Assembly (NCBI RefSeq): GCF_029945685.1
Contig: NZ_JAQSDA010000012.1
Location: 62,001-126,000, forward strand
Length of the DNA stretch: 64,000 nt
Origin: Polaromonas sp.
GTDB taxonomy: Bacteria > Pseudomonadota > Gammaproteobacteria > Burkholderiales > Burkholderiaceae_C
Reading direction: 5' to 3'
Shown: piece after piece, positions 8,694 through 16,965 of the stretch
Layout of the letters: each line of letters opens with the position of its first letter
Numbering within the stretch: the stretch's first letter is position 1
Notes under the pieces: model-generated
Told to the model about the DNA's origin: nothing
What the model saw: the letters and a program-made list of their open reading frames with translations, nothing else
Database searches by the model: none
Made by a program: the position numbers and the translations under genes

Positions 8694-8738
8694 GCGGCCA
8701 GCAGTTGCCTGAGAACCTCACCGCGCGGCCGCGCGGTG
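8694..8738. other. acnA-tail-like remnant plus 20-bp palindrome
   Basis: On the minus strand 8697-8716 repeats the last codons of acnA (the VLRQLLAA coding run) about 50 bases beyond the acnA stop, with substitutions. A perfect palindrome CACCGCGCGGCCGCGCGGTG follows at 8719-8738. It could act as a weak transcription-ending hairpin for acnA but lacks a T-run. A short local duplication explains the first part best. Confidence 0.45.
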
Positions 8739-8761
8739 ATTCAACATAACGCCTTTTGTTC

Positions 8762-11623
8762 TCATGCAGCTAAGAGCTGCCTGAGAACGAAAGGCAGAAT
8801 GCCGCCGTGCCGGTAGTAGTCGACCTCGATCGGCGTGTCGATGCGCAGGATGACCTCCAGCTCCTCGCGCGAGCCGTCTTCGCGCGTCACCACCAGCCTG
8901 CCCCGGCTTTGCGGCTTGAGCTCGGGATCGGGCAACACGTCAATCACTTCCCGGCCGTTCAGGCGCAGGCTCTGCCACGAATCGCCGGGCAAAAACTGCA
9001 GGGGCAACACGCCCATGCCGACCAGGTTGCTGCGGTGAATGCGCTCGAAACTGCGCGCCACCACCGCCTTGATGCCCAGCAGCTGGGTGCCCTTGGCGGC
9101 CCAGTCGCGCGAGGACCCCGTGCCGTACTCCTCGCCTGCAAGAATCACCGTGGGCATGCCTTGCTCCATGTATTTCATGGCCGCGTCGTAAATGAACATC
9201 TTGTCGCCACCCGGCTGGAACAGCGTCACGCCCCCTTCTTCGCGCGAGCCGTCGGGGCCTGCAGGAATCATCAGGTTCTTGATGCGCACATTGGCAAAGG
9301 TGCCTCGCATCATCACCTCGTGGTTGCCGCGGCGCGCGCCGTAGCTGTTGAAGTCGGCCTTCTGCACGCCGTGCGCCAGCAGCCACTGGCCGGCTGGCGA
9401 ACTGCCCTTGATGGAGCCGGCCGGCGAAATGTGGTCGGTGGTGATGGAGTCGCCAAAGAGCGCCATGATTCGCGCGCCCTTGACCGACACCGCGTCTTTC
9501 TGGCCGCCCACCGCAGGGTCCAAGGCAAAGCCCTTGAAGAACGGCGGCTCGGCGATGTAGGTGCTGACGGGCCAGGTATAGGCGGTGCCGGTCACCCCCT
9601 TGATCCTTTCCCAGAGCTTGCCGGGCTCGGACTTGACCTTGGCGTAGTTCTCGCGGAAGGCCTTGCCGTTCATGGCGAACTTCATGAGCTTGTAGATCTC
9701 GTCGCTGGTCGGCCAGATGTCGCCGAGGTAGACGTCCTTGCCGCCTTTGCCCTTGCCGACCGGTTCGGTCATCAGGTCGCGCAGCACCGTGCCGGCAATC
9801 GCGTAGGCCACGACCAGCGGCGGGCTGGCCAGAAAGTTGGCCTTCAGGTTGGGGTGGATGCGCGCCTCGAAGTTGCGGTTGCCCGACAGCACGGCGGCGC
9901 ACACCAGGTCGCTCTTGGTGATGGCCTCGTTGATCTCGGGCGTCAGGTCGCCGGCATTGCCGATGCAGGTCGTGCAGCCGTAACCGGCCAGCGCAAAGCC
10001 GAGTTTTTCCAGATAGGGCAGCAAGCCGGTGTCGGTGAGGTACTCCGTGACGATGCGCGAGCCCGGCGCCAGCGAGGTCTTGATGTGCGGCTGCACCTTC
10101 AGGCCGGCTTCCACTGCCTTCTTGGCGAGCAGGCCCGCCGCCAGCAGGACGCTGGGGTTGGAGGTGTTGGTACAGCTGGTGATGGCGGCGATCAGCACGT
10201 CGCCGTTGCCGATGGTGATGCCCCCGGCCTTGGGAGCCGCGGGCGCCGGGACATCTGCGTGGGCCGTCGCCAGCGTGGGTCGGTTGCCCTCCATCTCGAC
10301 CACCATGCGTGGTGCGCCGGCCGGCGTCGGTGGCGCGCCCGGGGAAATGTCGGTCGGGGCCGGCGCCGTTTGCAGCAGGTGGCGCGTGGCCAGCAGGGCG
10401 GCCGGCTGGTTGAAACCGTTCTCGGCATTCGGCTTGCTGAACAGCGAAGCGAACTGGGTCGCCACCTGACCCAGCTCGATCCGGTCCTGCGGGCGCTTGG
10501 GGCCGGCCAGACTGGGCGTGACATCACCGAGGTCGAGCTTGACCACCTGCGAAAAATCGATCTGGCCGGGCAGCGGCACGCCGAACAGGCCCTGCGCGCG
10601 GAAATAGGCCTCGAAGGCCTCGATCTCGGCCTTGGTGCGGCCAGTGCCGGTGAAGTACTCAATCGTTTTTTCATCGACCGGAAAGAAACCCATGGTCGCG
10701 CCGTATTCGGGCGCCATGTTGGCAATCGTCGCGCGATCGGGCAGGGCCAGTGTGCGCGTGCCTTCGCCGAAAAACTCGACAAACTTGCCGACCACTTTTT
10801 CCTTGCGCAGTTGCTCGGTCACCCGCAGCACCAGGTCGGTGGCGGTGACGCCTTCGCGCAGGCGGCCGGTCAGCTCAAAGCCCACCACATCGGGCGTCAG
10901 CATGTAAACCGGCTGGCCCAGCATGGCGGCCTCTGCCTCGATACCGCCCACACCCCAGCCGACGACACCGATGCCGTTGATCATGGTGGTGTGGCTGTCG
11001 GTGCCGACCAGCGTGTCGGGGTAATACACGCCGTCGGCACGCTTGTGCACGCCACGGGCCAGATACTCCAGGTTGACCTGGTGGACGATGCCGAAGCCCG
11101 GCGGCACGACGCCGAAAGTGTCAAAGGCCTGCATGCCCCACTTCATGAACTGGTAACGCTCGTTGTTGCGCTGGAACTCCAGCTTCATGTTCAGGTCAAG
11201 CGAGTTTTTCTTGCCGTAGTAATCGACCATGATGGAGTGGTCCACCACCAGGTCCACCGGCACCAGCGGTTCGATGGCCTTCGGGTTTTTGCCCAGCTTG
11301 ATCGCCACGCTGCGCATCGCCGCCAGGTCGGCCAGCAGCGGCACGCCGGTGAAGTCCTGCAGCACCACCCGCGAGACGACAAAGGGGATTTCTTCGGTGC
11401 GGTCGGCATTCGGGAACCAGTTGGCCAGCTGGCGCACATGTTCGGCACTCACCTTTTTGCCGTCACAGTTGCGCAGCACCGACTCCAGCACGATGCGCAG
11501 GGACACTGGCAGGCGGGCAATTTTCGGGAATTGTCTGGCCAGCGCCGGCAGGGAGTGGAATTTGCCGGTTTTGCCGCTGGCCGTTTTGAAGGTCGAGAGC
11601 GTGGAGGAGAATGTGTGTGACAT
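8762..11623 (-). CDS. acnA: Aconitate hydratase A
   Basis: Interconverts citrate and isocitrate through a [4Fe-4S] cluster. 953 aa, longer than the roughly 890-900 aa usual for AcnA. The cluster cysteines lie in [12 protein letters not shown] and [10 protein letters not shown]; the C-terminal swivelling domain carries [16 protein letters not shown]. The extra length lies largely in a Pro/Ala-rich stretch between the two main parts (about residues 410-465, bases 10230-10400), probably a surface linker. The ATG at 11623 has AGGAG upstream. It is a stand-alone gene, and the window also has acnB. Confidence 0.96.
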   Translation of the reverse strand: MSHTFSSTLSTFKTASGKTGKFHSLPALARQFPKIARLPVSLRIVLESVLRNCDGKKVSAEHVRQLANWFPNADRTEEIPFVVSRVVLQDFTGVPLLADLAAMRSVAIKLGKNPKAIEPLVPVDLVVDHSIMVDYYGKKNSLDLNMKLEFQRNNERYQFMKWGMQAFDTFGVVPPGFGIVHQVNLEYLARGVHKRADGVYYPDTLVGTDSHTTMINGIGVVGWGVGGIEAEAAMLGQPVYMLTPDVVGFELTGRLREGVTATDLVLRVTEQLRKEKVVGKFVEFFGEGTRTLALPDRATIANMAPEYGATMGFFPVDEKTIEYFTGTGRTKAEIEAFEAYFRAQGLFGVPLPGQIDFSQVVKLDLGDVTPSLAGPKRPQDRIELGQVATQFASLFSKPNAENGFNQPAALLATRHLLQTAPAPTDISPGAPPTPAGAPRMVVEMEGNRPTLATAHADVPAPAAPKAGGITIGNGDVLIAAITSCTNTSNPSVLLAAGLLAKKAVEAGLKVQPHIKTSLAPGSRIVTEYLTDTGLLPYLEKLGFALAGYGCTTCIGNAGDLTPEINEAITKSDLVCAAVLSGNRNFEARIHPNLKANFLASPPLVVAYAIAGTVLRDLMTEPVGKGKGGKDVYLGDIWPTSDEIYKLMKFAMNGKAFRENYAKVKSEPGKLWERIKGVTGTAYTWPVSTYIAEPPFFKGFALDPAVGGQKDAVSVKGARIMALFGDSITTDHISPAGSIKGSSPAGQWLLAHGVQKADFNSYGARRGNHEVMMRGTFANVRIKNLMIPAGPDGSREEGGVTLFQPGGDKMFIYDAAMKYMEQGMPTVILAGEEYGTGSSRDWAAKGTQLLGIKAVVARSFERIHRSNLVGMGVLPLQFLPGDSWQSLRLNGREVIDVLPDPELKPQSRGRLVVTREDGSREELEVILRIDTPIEVDYYRHGGILPFVLRQLLAA

Positions 11624-11664
11624 GGGGGCTCCTGAAGATTCACATGTCCTTCATTGTGCCGCCA

Positions 11665-12312
11665 CTAGGATCCCCGCAACGGTTGCGCGGTTGCGCCTGC
11701 CGCGAACAGCCGCGCCAGGCCCTCGATTTCCGCCTCGTCGTCCCATGTGTGGGCCGGCGCGAGCACCAGGCGGCTGGCCAGGAACCCAAGATTGAGCGAC
11801 AGAAAGCCGCGTGCCAGGGTGGCCGCTTCGACGTCCGACCGCAGGTTCCCGCCGGCCTGCAGGTGGCGGAACAGTTCGACCAAGGGATTCCAGGCCGCAG
11901 CCTGCCACTGGCCCGCGAACTCCGCACGCAGCGCCTCGTCCCGCAGCAGCTCCACCAGCAGCAGTCGCGTCAACTCCGGCGTGCCAGACAAGGCTTTCAT
12001 CCGGGCCTGCAGCAAGGCACAGTGCCACGCTTGCAGGTCGCCGGCGAAGGCCGCGATCGCCTGACCCAACTCCTGGAGCGACACTGGCACAAGGTGGATC
12101 AGCACGGCCTCCTCGACCACGGCCCGCACCAGTTTCTCCTTGGAGCCGAAATGCTTGAACAGGGTGCGCTCGGTGGTCTGCGCCGCAGCTGCGATCTCGC
12201 GGGTGCTGGCTTGGGCGACGCCCCGGCTGGCAAACAGCTGCGCGGCGGCCCACAGGATATCGGCTGTGCGGGCCTCGGAGCGTGGCCGTCCGCGGGGGGT
12301 TGAATCAGGCAT
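11665..12312 (-). CDS. TetR-family transcriptional repressor
   Basis: 215 aa: N-terminal TetR helix-turn-helix (TADILWAAAQLFASRGV, then STREIAAAAQTTERTLFKHFGSKEKL) and a helical ligand-binding domain. Divergent from the PhlG-like hydrolase gene with only 72 bp between starts. Those 72 bp contain two copies of a 19-bp pseudo-palindrome, one abutting this gene's start, which predicts autorepression and repression of the hydrolase. The inducer is unknown; an acylated phenolic substrate of the hydrolase is a reasonable guess. Confidence 0.92.
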   Translation of the reverse strand: MPDSTPRGRPRSEARTADILWAAAQLFASRGVAQASTREIAAAAQTTERTLFKHFGSKEKLVRAVVEEAVLIHLVPVSLQELGQAIAAFAGDLQAWHCALLQARMKALSGTPELTRLLLVELLRDEALRAEFAGQWQAAAWNPLVELFRHLQAGGNLRSDVEAATLARGFLSLNLGFLASRLVLAPAHTWDDEAEIEGLARLFAAGATAQPLRGS

Positions 12313-12318
12313 GGAAAA

Positions 12319-12337
12319 AGTATAGCACTTGCTTTAC
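12319..12337. promoter_or_regulatory. Probable TetR operator, copy 1
   Basis: AGTATAGCACTTGCTTTAC, matching copy 2 at 16 of 19 positions and spaced exactly 35 bp from it. It starts 7 bp upstream of the tetR start codon, suited to autorepression. Confidence 0.72.
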
Positions 12338-12361
12338 TTATTTCCTCCACTAAAGTATAGT
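12333..12361 (+). promoter_or_regulatory. Candidate sigma-70 promoter for the PhlG-like gene
   Basis: TTTACT (12333-12338), 17 bp, then TATAGT (12356-12361). The -10 hexamer lies inside operator copy 2 and the -35 overlaps copy 1, so repressor binding would block it. Confidence 0.5.
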
Positions 12362-12372
12362 ACTCGCTATAC
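12354..12372. promoter_or_regulatory. Probable TetR operator, copy 2
   Basis: AGTATAGTACTCGCTATAC, containing the perfect inverted repeat GTATAG-N6-CTATAC. It overlaps the -10 region of the hydrolase gene, whose ATG is at 12385 with AGGAGA before it. Confidence 0.75.
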
Positions 12373-12384
12373 ATAGGAGAACCC

Positions 12385-13110
12385 ATGCTCAACGCCACCT
12401 ACCAAGCCCTCCCCCTAGGCCCCATTTCGACCCGCCTGCCGGACGTGCCCACCTATCCCCCCAGCTACTCGGGCGTACCGGCCCCGGTCCGCCTACCCTG
12501 GGGCCTGAAGCCGCTGGGCTCGGCCGACAGCGGCGTCGACCGCCTCGCCGACGGCCGGGTGCGCTGCTGGATCAGGCACGAGGTGATACGCGGCGTGACG
12601 CCCCACATGCTTGCTTGGTGGTTCGCCAACCTCGAAGGCGACGTGGTGATAGACGGACGCCGCATCAACCGCTACCGGATCTGGCATCCCTACGACCACG
12701 TCCACGCCAGCTACGCGCGCCGGCTGCCCGACGGCAGCATCGGCCCAGGCGCAGCCATCCGCCTGCGAGAAATCCTGGGCGGCAACCCCAACTTCGTGGT
12801 GGACGTGGTCACCGAGATCGAGAAGCTCGACGAGGAGGGCTACATCCACAACCCGATCGTGCACGGCATCCGCGGCTTGGCTCGCATGGAGTACACCTTC
12901 AAGGCCGTCGCTGGCGGCACGCTGTACGAGAACTGCCTGATCTTCGGCGCCCGCGGCGGTTGGCCGAAGCTGGCACACCCGCTGCTGGAACGGATCGCCT
13001 TCCCGCCTGGCAAGGGCGAGACCTGGCTGCGCCACAACGTCGAGGAGGTCGGCCAGTTCGAGCATTTCCTGCCAGGACTGTATCGGCAGGAGACGGGGCT
13101 GGATAGCTAG
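12385..13110 (+). CDS. PhlG-like (DAPG hydrolase family) protein
   Basis: 241 aa resembling 2,4-diacetylphloroglucinol hydrolase, a zinc enzyme that cleaves a carbon-carbon bond to release acetate from an acylated phloroglucinol. Candidate metal-binding positions are seen in RIWHPYDHVH (residues 98-107), the Glu-rich EIEKLDEEG (144-152) and HNVEE (217-221); assigning them as ligands is inference. AGGAGA precedes the ATG. Its stop overlaps the convergent serA stop by a few bases. The divergent TetR gene suggests induction by substrate, so detoxification of a plant or microbial phenolic is plausible. Confidence 0.75.
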   Translation: MLNATYQALPLGPISTRLPDVPTYPPSYSGVPAPVRLPWGLKPLGSADSGVDRLADGRVRCWIRHEVIRGVTPHMLAWWFANLEGDVVIDGRRINRYRIWHPYDHVHASYARRLPDGSIGPGAAIRLREILGGNPNFVVDVVTEIEKLDEEGYIHNPIVHGIRGLARMEYTFKAVAGGTLYENCLIFGARGGWPKLAHPLLERIAFPPGKGETWLRHNVEEVGQFEHFLPGLYRQETGLDS

Positions 13111-14312
13111 TCGGAATCCGGCAAATAACGCACGGCCAGAACACCCTCAATCGCCCGCAGATGCTCCAGCACCGCATCACCCACCGGGCTCTCCACATCG
13201 ACCAGGGTGTAGGCCATGTCGCCGCGCGACTTGTTGACCATGTTGTGGATGTTCAGGCCGGCCTGGGCCATGGCGGTGGAAATCTGGCCCAGCATGTTGG
13301 GCACGTTGGCATTGGCAATGGCCACCCGGTAGGCCGACTCGCGCGCCATGACCACGGCCGGGAAGTTGACCGCATTGACCACGTTGCCGTGTTCCAGGTA
13401 GTCGCGCAGCTGCTCGGCCACCATGATGGCGCAGTTTTCCTCGGCTTCGCGGGTGGATGCGCCCAGGTGCGGCAGCGCAACGACACGGGGATGGTGGTTG
13501 AGCGTTGCAGAAGGGAAATCGCAGACATAGGCGCGCAGCTGCTGCGCGTCGAGCGCGGCCAGCACCGCGGTCTCGCTGACCACCCCCTCGCGGGAGAAAT
13601 TGAGCAGAACGGCGCCCGGCCGCATCAGCGCGATGTTGCCGGGGCCGACCAGGTCGCGCGTGGCAGCCACCAGCGGCACGTGCAGGGTCACGAAGTCCGA
13701 ATTTTTCAGCACCTCGGCGACGCTGGCCGCCTTTTTGACCTGCGCCGGCAGGCTCCAGGCGGCATCGACCGTGATGTCGGGGTCGTAGCCGAGCACGTTC
13801 ATACCGAGCTTGATGGCCGCGTCGGCCACCAGGCAGCCGACCTTGCCCAAGCCCACAATGCCCAGCGTGTGGCCGGCCAGCTCGAAGCCGGCGAAGTGTT
13901 TCTTGCCCTCTTCCACCGCCTTGTCCATATCCGCCGTGGTGGTGTCCAGGCCGGCGACAAAACGCAGCGCCGGCGCGATGTTGCGCGCCGCCAGCAGCAT
14001 GCCGGTCAGCACCAGTTCTTTCACCGCATTGGCATTGGCGCCCGGCGCATTGAATACCGGCACGCCGCGTGCACTCATGGCCTGCACCGGGATGTTGTTG
14101 GTGCCGGCGCCGGCGCGGGCAATCGCCTGCACGCTGTCGGGAAGGGCCATGCCATGCATGTCGGCAGAGCGCACCAGCACAGCGTCGGGGCGCGCCATGT
14201 CCTTGCCGGTACGGTAGCGTTCTGCCGGCAGGCGCTTCAAGCCATTGGCCGAGATCTGGTTAAGCACCAGAACCTCGAAGCGCCGCGCCGGCACGGCCAC
14301 GGCCTCAGCCAT
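13107..14312 (-). CDS. serA: D-3-phosphoglycerate dehydrogenase
   Basis: Oxidises 3-phosphoglycerate to 3-phosphohydroxypyruvate, committing carbon to serine. 401 aa: catalytic and NAD-binding domains ([10 protein letters not shown]; active-site region [15 protein letters not shown]) and a C-terminal ACT domain ([23 protein letters not shown]) that usually binds serine for feedback inhibition. It overlaps the end of serC by eight bases on the same strand, giving a serC-serA operon for the first two steps of serine synthesis. Confidence 0.95.
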   Translation of the reverse strand: MAEAVAVPARRFEVLVLNQISANGLKRLPAERYRTGKDMARPDAVLVRSADMHGMALPDSVQAIARAGAGTNNIPVQAMSARGVPVFNAPGANANAVKELVLTGMLLAARNIAPALRFVAGLDTTTADMDKAVEEGKKHFAGFELAGHTLGIVGLGKVGCLVADAAIKLGMNVLGYDPDITVDAAWSLPAQVKKAASVAEVLKNSDFVTLHVPLVAATRDLVGPGNIALMRPGAVLLNFSREGVVSETAVLAALDAQQLRAYVCDFPSATLNHHPRVVALPHLGASTREAEENCAIMVAEQLRDYLEHGNVVNAVNFPAVVMARESAYRVAIANANVPNMLGQISTAMAQAGLNIHNMVNKSRGDMAYTLVDVESPVGDAVLEHLRAIEGVLAVRYLPDSD

Positions 14313-15387
14313 GGCTGGCCTCGAACTCCTTCATGTACGTCACCAGCGCCTGCACGCCTTCGAGCGGCATGGCGTTGTAGATCGAGGCACGCATGCCGCC
14401 GACCGAGCGATGGCCCTTGAGCTGCAGCATGCCGCGTGCCTGCGCACCCTTGAGGAAGGCCTCGTCGAGCGACTCGTCCTTGAGTTTGAAGGGCACGTTC
14501 ATCAGCGAACGGTCTTCGCGCGCCACCGGGTTGCTGTAGAACGAGGTGGCATCGAGGTAGTCGTACAGCAGGGCCGCCTTGCGGCGGTTGTGCGCCTCCA
14601 CGGCTGTCAGGCCGCCCAGCGCCTTGAGGTGCTTGAACACCAGGCCGGCGATGTAGATCGCATAGGTCGGCGGCGTGTTGTACATCGAGTCGTTGTCGGC
14701 CTGCTGCTTGTAGTCGAACACGGAAGGCGTTTGGGGAATCGCCTGGCCGATCAGGTCCTCGCGGACAATCACGATAGTCAGGCCCGAGGGGCCGATGTTC
14801 TTTTGCGCGCCGGCATAGATCAGGCCGTAGCGGCTGACGTCGATGGGGCGCGACAGCAGGTTGGACGACATGTCGGCCACCAGCGGCACCTTGCCGGTGT
14901 CGGGCGTCCAGTGGTACTCCACACCGCCAATGGTTTCGTTCGAGCAGATGTGCACATAGGCGGCATCGGGGTCCAGCTTCCAGGTGTCGAATTTCGGCAC
15001 GCTGGTAAAACCGTTGGCTTCCGAACTGGCGGCGACGTTGACCTTGCAGAAGTTCTTCGCCTCCTTGATCGATTTTTTCATCCACTCGCCGGTGTTGATG
15101 AAATCCGCACCGGCATGGCCGCGCAGCAGGTTCATCGGCACGATGGCGTTCTGCGCCAGGCCGCCGCCCTGCAGGAACAGCACCTTGTAGTTGGCCGGAA
15201 TCGCCAGCAGCTCACGCAGGTCGGCCTCGGCCTGGGCATGGATGGAGATGAACTCCTTGCCGCGGTGACTCATCTCCATCACCGACATGCCGGAACCGTT
15301 CCAGTCCAGCATTTCGGCGGCGGCCTGCCGCAGCACGGTTTCAGGAAGGGTGGCCGGTCCGGCACTGAAGTTCAAGGCGCGTGTCAT
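14305..15387 (-). CDS. serC: Phosphoserine aminotransferase
   Basis: PLP-dependent transamination of 3-phosphohydroxypyruvate to O-phosphoserine, and the matching step in pyridoxal phosphate synthesis. 360 aa. N-terminal [17 protein letters not shown] and the PLP-lysine region [23 protein letters not shown] are intact. The ATG at 15387 gives the normal family length; the frame continues upstream but only into the neighbouring gene. Overlaps serA downstream. pdxJ, the pathway partner for PLP synthesis, lies at 58076-58870. Confidence 0.96.
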   Translation of the reverse strand: MTRALNFSAGPATLPETVLRQAAAEMLDWNGSGMSVMEMSHRGKEFISIHAQAEADLRELLAIPANYKVLFLQGGGLAQNAIVPMNLLRGHAGADFINTGEWMKKSIKEAKNFCKVNVAASSEANGFTSVPKFDTWKLDPDAAYVHICSNETIGGVEYHWTPDTGKVPLVADMSSNLLSRPIDVSRYGLIYAGAQKNIGPSGLTIVIVREDLIGQAIPQTPSVFDYKQQADNDSMYNTPPTYAIYIAGLVFKHLKALGGLTAVEAHNRRKAALLYDYLDATSFYSNPVAREDRSLMNVPFKLKDESLDEAFLKGAQARGMLQLKGHRSVGGMRASIYNAMPLEGVQALVTYMKEFEASHG

Positions 15388-15485
15388 GAAGAGGACTTTC
15401 CAGGAGGGATGATGGGAAACGGTCCGGCACCCCGGAGGGGCCAGAACGCACAGCATACAAGAAACGCCCGCGCCGGCCCCGCCCT

Positions 15486-15911
15486 TCACCAGCCCGGTTG
15501 TGCCGCCGCCTTGCGCAGGCCCACCCACTGCATTTCGGCCAGCAGGCCCACCGCCACCGCCTGGATGGCGATGAAGGCCTTGCCGGTCAGCGTGGGCGTC
15601 ACCACATCGCCCAGCAGCAGGGCCAGACAAGCCGCCACCCACAGGAGGTTCGCGCCTATCAGCAGCCAGACCAGCCCTGCGAGCATCCACTGGCGCGTGG
15701 CGATGAAGCAGATCAAGGCCACATAGCCCAAAATCGCCCAGCCTGACGCCACCAGCAGAGTTTCAGGCAAGCCGAGCAGGGCGGCCAGCCAGCCGGTCAG
15801 CAGCAGTTGAAGTGCACCGGTGGCCGCACCGGTGGCGGCGTCGAGCCAGAGCACGCTGCGCAGGAAGCGGGGCGAAGCCGTGAGGGAAGAGAAGGAAGCA
15901 ACAGCAGACAT
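15486..15911 (-). CDS. Small integral membrane protein, function unknown
   Basis: 141 aa with about four hydrophobic helices ([82 protein letters not shown]). AAGGAG lies seven bases before the ATG. It is divergent from the XRE regulator at 16086, which is the best clue to its control. No enzymatic motif is seen, and I do not recognise a named family. Confidence 0.75.
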   Translation of the reverse strand: MSAVASFSSLTASPRFLRSVLWLDAATGAATGALQLLLTGWLAALLGLPETLLVASGWAILGYVALICFIATRQWMLAGLVWLLIGANLLWVAACLALLLGDVVTPTLTGKAFIAIQAVAVGLLAEMQWVGLRKAAAQPGW

Positions 15912-15969
15912 GAAATACTCCTTGAGTGAATCAGGATGGAGGAACAAGGGACAGCGATTTGACGGAGTA

Positions 15970-15996
15970 CCGCAGCCGGCTGTCCATCGGCTGCGG
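15970..15996. promoter_or_regulatory. Inverted repeat in the divergent region of the membrane protein and XRE genes
   Basis: CCGCAGCCG and CGGCTGCGG, a perfect 9-bp pair with a 9-base spacer, between the two divergent starts. It may be the operator of the XRE regulator; no promoter hexamers stand out. Confidence 0.4.
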
Positions 15997-16085
15997 TCAT
16001 GGGGCCATGATTCCCGCCGCAGCGCGCAGCGTCGATAACCTGCGAGGTAATGGCCCGCATGCCGCGCCGGCTTTACGATGGCGCC

Positions 16086-16919
16086 ATGACTGCCAGCCTT
16101 TACCCCCCCACCCGGCCTGCTCGCTCCACCCCGCTGCCTTTTGGTGAGCACCTGCGTCACTGGCGCCAGCACCGGCGCCTGAGCCAGCTGGACCTGGCCA
16201 GCGAGGCCGACATTTCGACGCGGCACCTGAGTTTTGTCGAAACCGGCCGCGCCGTGCCCAGCCGCGAGATGGTGCTGCGCCTGTCCGAGCGGCTGGAGAT
16301 TCCGCTGCGCGAGCGCAACACGCTGCTGGTGGCGGCCGGGTATGCGCCCATGTACCGCGAACGCCCGCTGGACGACCCGGCGCTGGCCTCGGCCCGGCAG
16401 GCGGTGGAGCTGATCCTCAAGAGCCACGAACCCTTCCCGGCGCTGGCACTGGACCGGCACTGGAACCTGCTGGCCGCCAACGCCGCCCTGCCGCATCTGC
16501 TGGCCGGCGCTGCCCCCGAGCTGCTGCAGGCGCCCATCAACGTGCTGCGCCTGAGCCTGCACCCGCGCGGCCTGGCCAGCAAGATCGTCAACCTTGTCCA
16601 GTGGCGCAAGCACCTGTTCGAGCGGCTGCGCCAGCAGATCGCCGCCACGGCCGACCCGGTGCTGGCCGACCTGCTGGCCGAACTTCAGGGCTACCCGGTG
16701 CCCGAAGGCGCCGACGAGACGCACCTCGAAGGCGAACACCTGGGCGTGGTCATGCCCTTCCAGTTCCGCACCGACCACGGCGTGCTGAGCTTCATCAGCA
16801 CTGTCACCATTTTTGGCACCCCGGTGGACGTGACCCTGCAGGAGCTGATGCTGGAGACCTTTTTTCCGGCCGACGCCTTCACCACCCAGGTTCTGCACCG
16901 GCTGCTGTCGCCCGCGTGA
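16086..16919 (+). CDS. XRE-family regulator with MmyB-like ligand-binding domain
   Basis: 277 aa. A helix-turn-helix near the N-terminus (RHWRQHRRLSQLDLASEADISTRHLSFVETGRAVPS) is followed by the MmyB-type PAS-like region, which in relatives binds a small ligand such as a fatty acid. The ATG at 16086 is preferred to one 36 bases upstream because it lies closer to the domain start. Divergent from the small membrane protein and 46 bp upstream of the molybdopterin oxidoreductase, so either may be a target. Confidence 0.85.
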   Translation: MTASLYPPTRPARSTPLPFGEHLRHWRQHRRLSQLDLASEADISTRHLSFVETGRAVPSREMVLRLSERLEIPLRERNTLLVAAGYAPMYRERPLDDPALASARQAVELILKSHEPFPALALDRHWNLLAANAALPHLLAGAAPELLQAPINVLRLSLHPRGLASKIVNLVQWRKHLFERLRQQIAATADPVLADLLAELQGYPVPEGADETHLEGEHLGVVMPFQFRTDHGVLSFISTVTIFGTPVDVTLQELMLETFFPADAFTTQVLHRLLSPA

Positions 16920-16965
16920 TCGCGCGGCGGCAAGGCTTCGCGCACCATGCAGCCAGGAGCCCCCC

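Noticed and set aside
8807-11620. A 937-codon open frame on the plus strand, antisense to acnA
   Set aside because: It mirrors acnA codon structure in a GC-rich genome; its translation is His/Gln/Arg-rich low complexity with no domain, while acnA is unmistakable.
15388-15690. A longer SerC start upstream of 15387
   Set aside because: The extra residues overlap the neighbouring membrane protein gene and do not resemble Ser[12 protein letters not shown] is the usual beginning.
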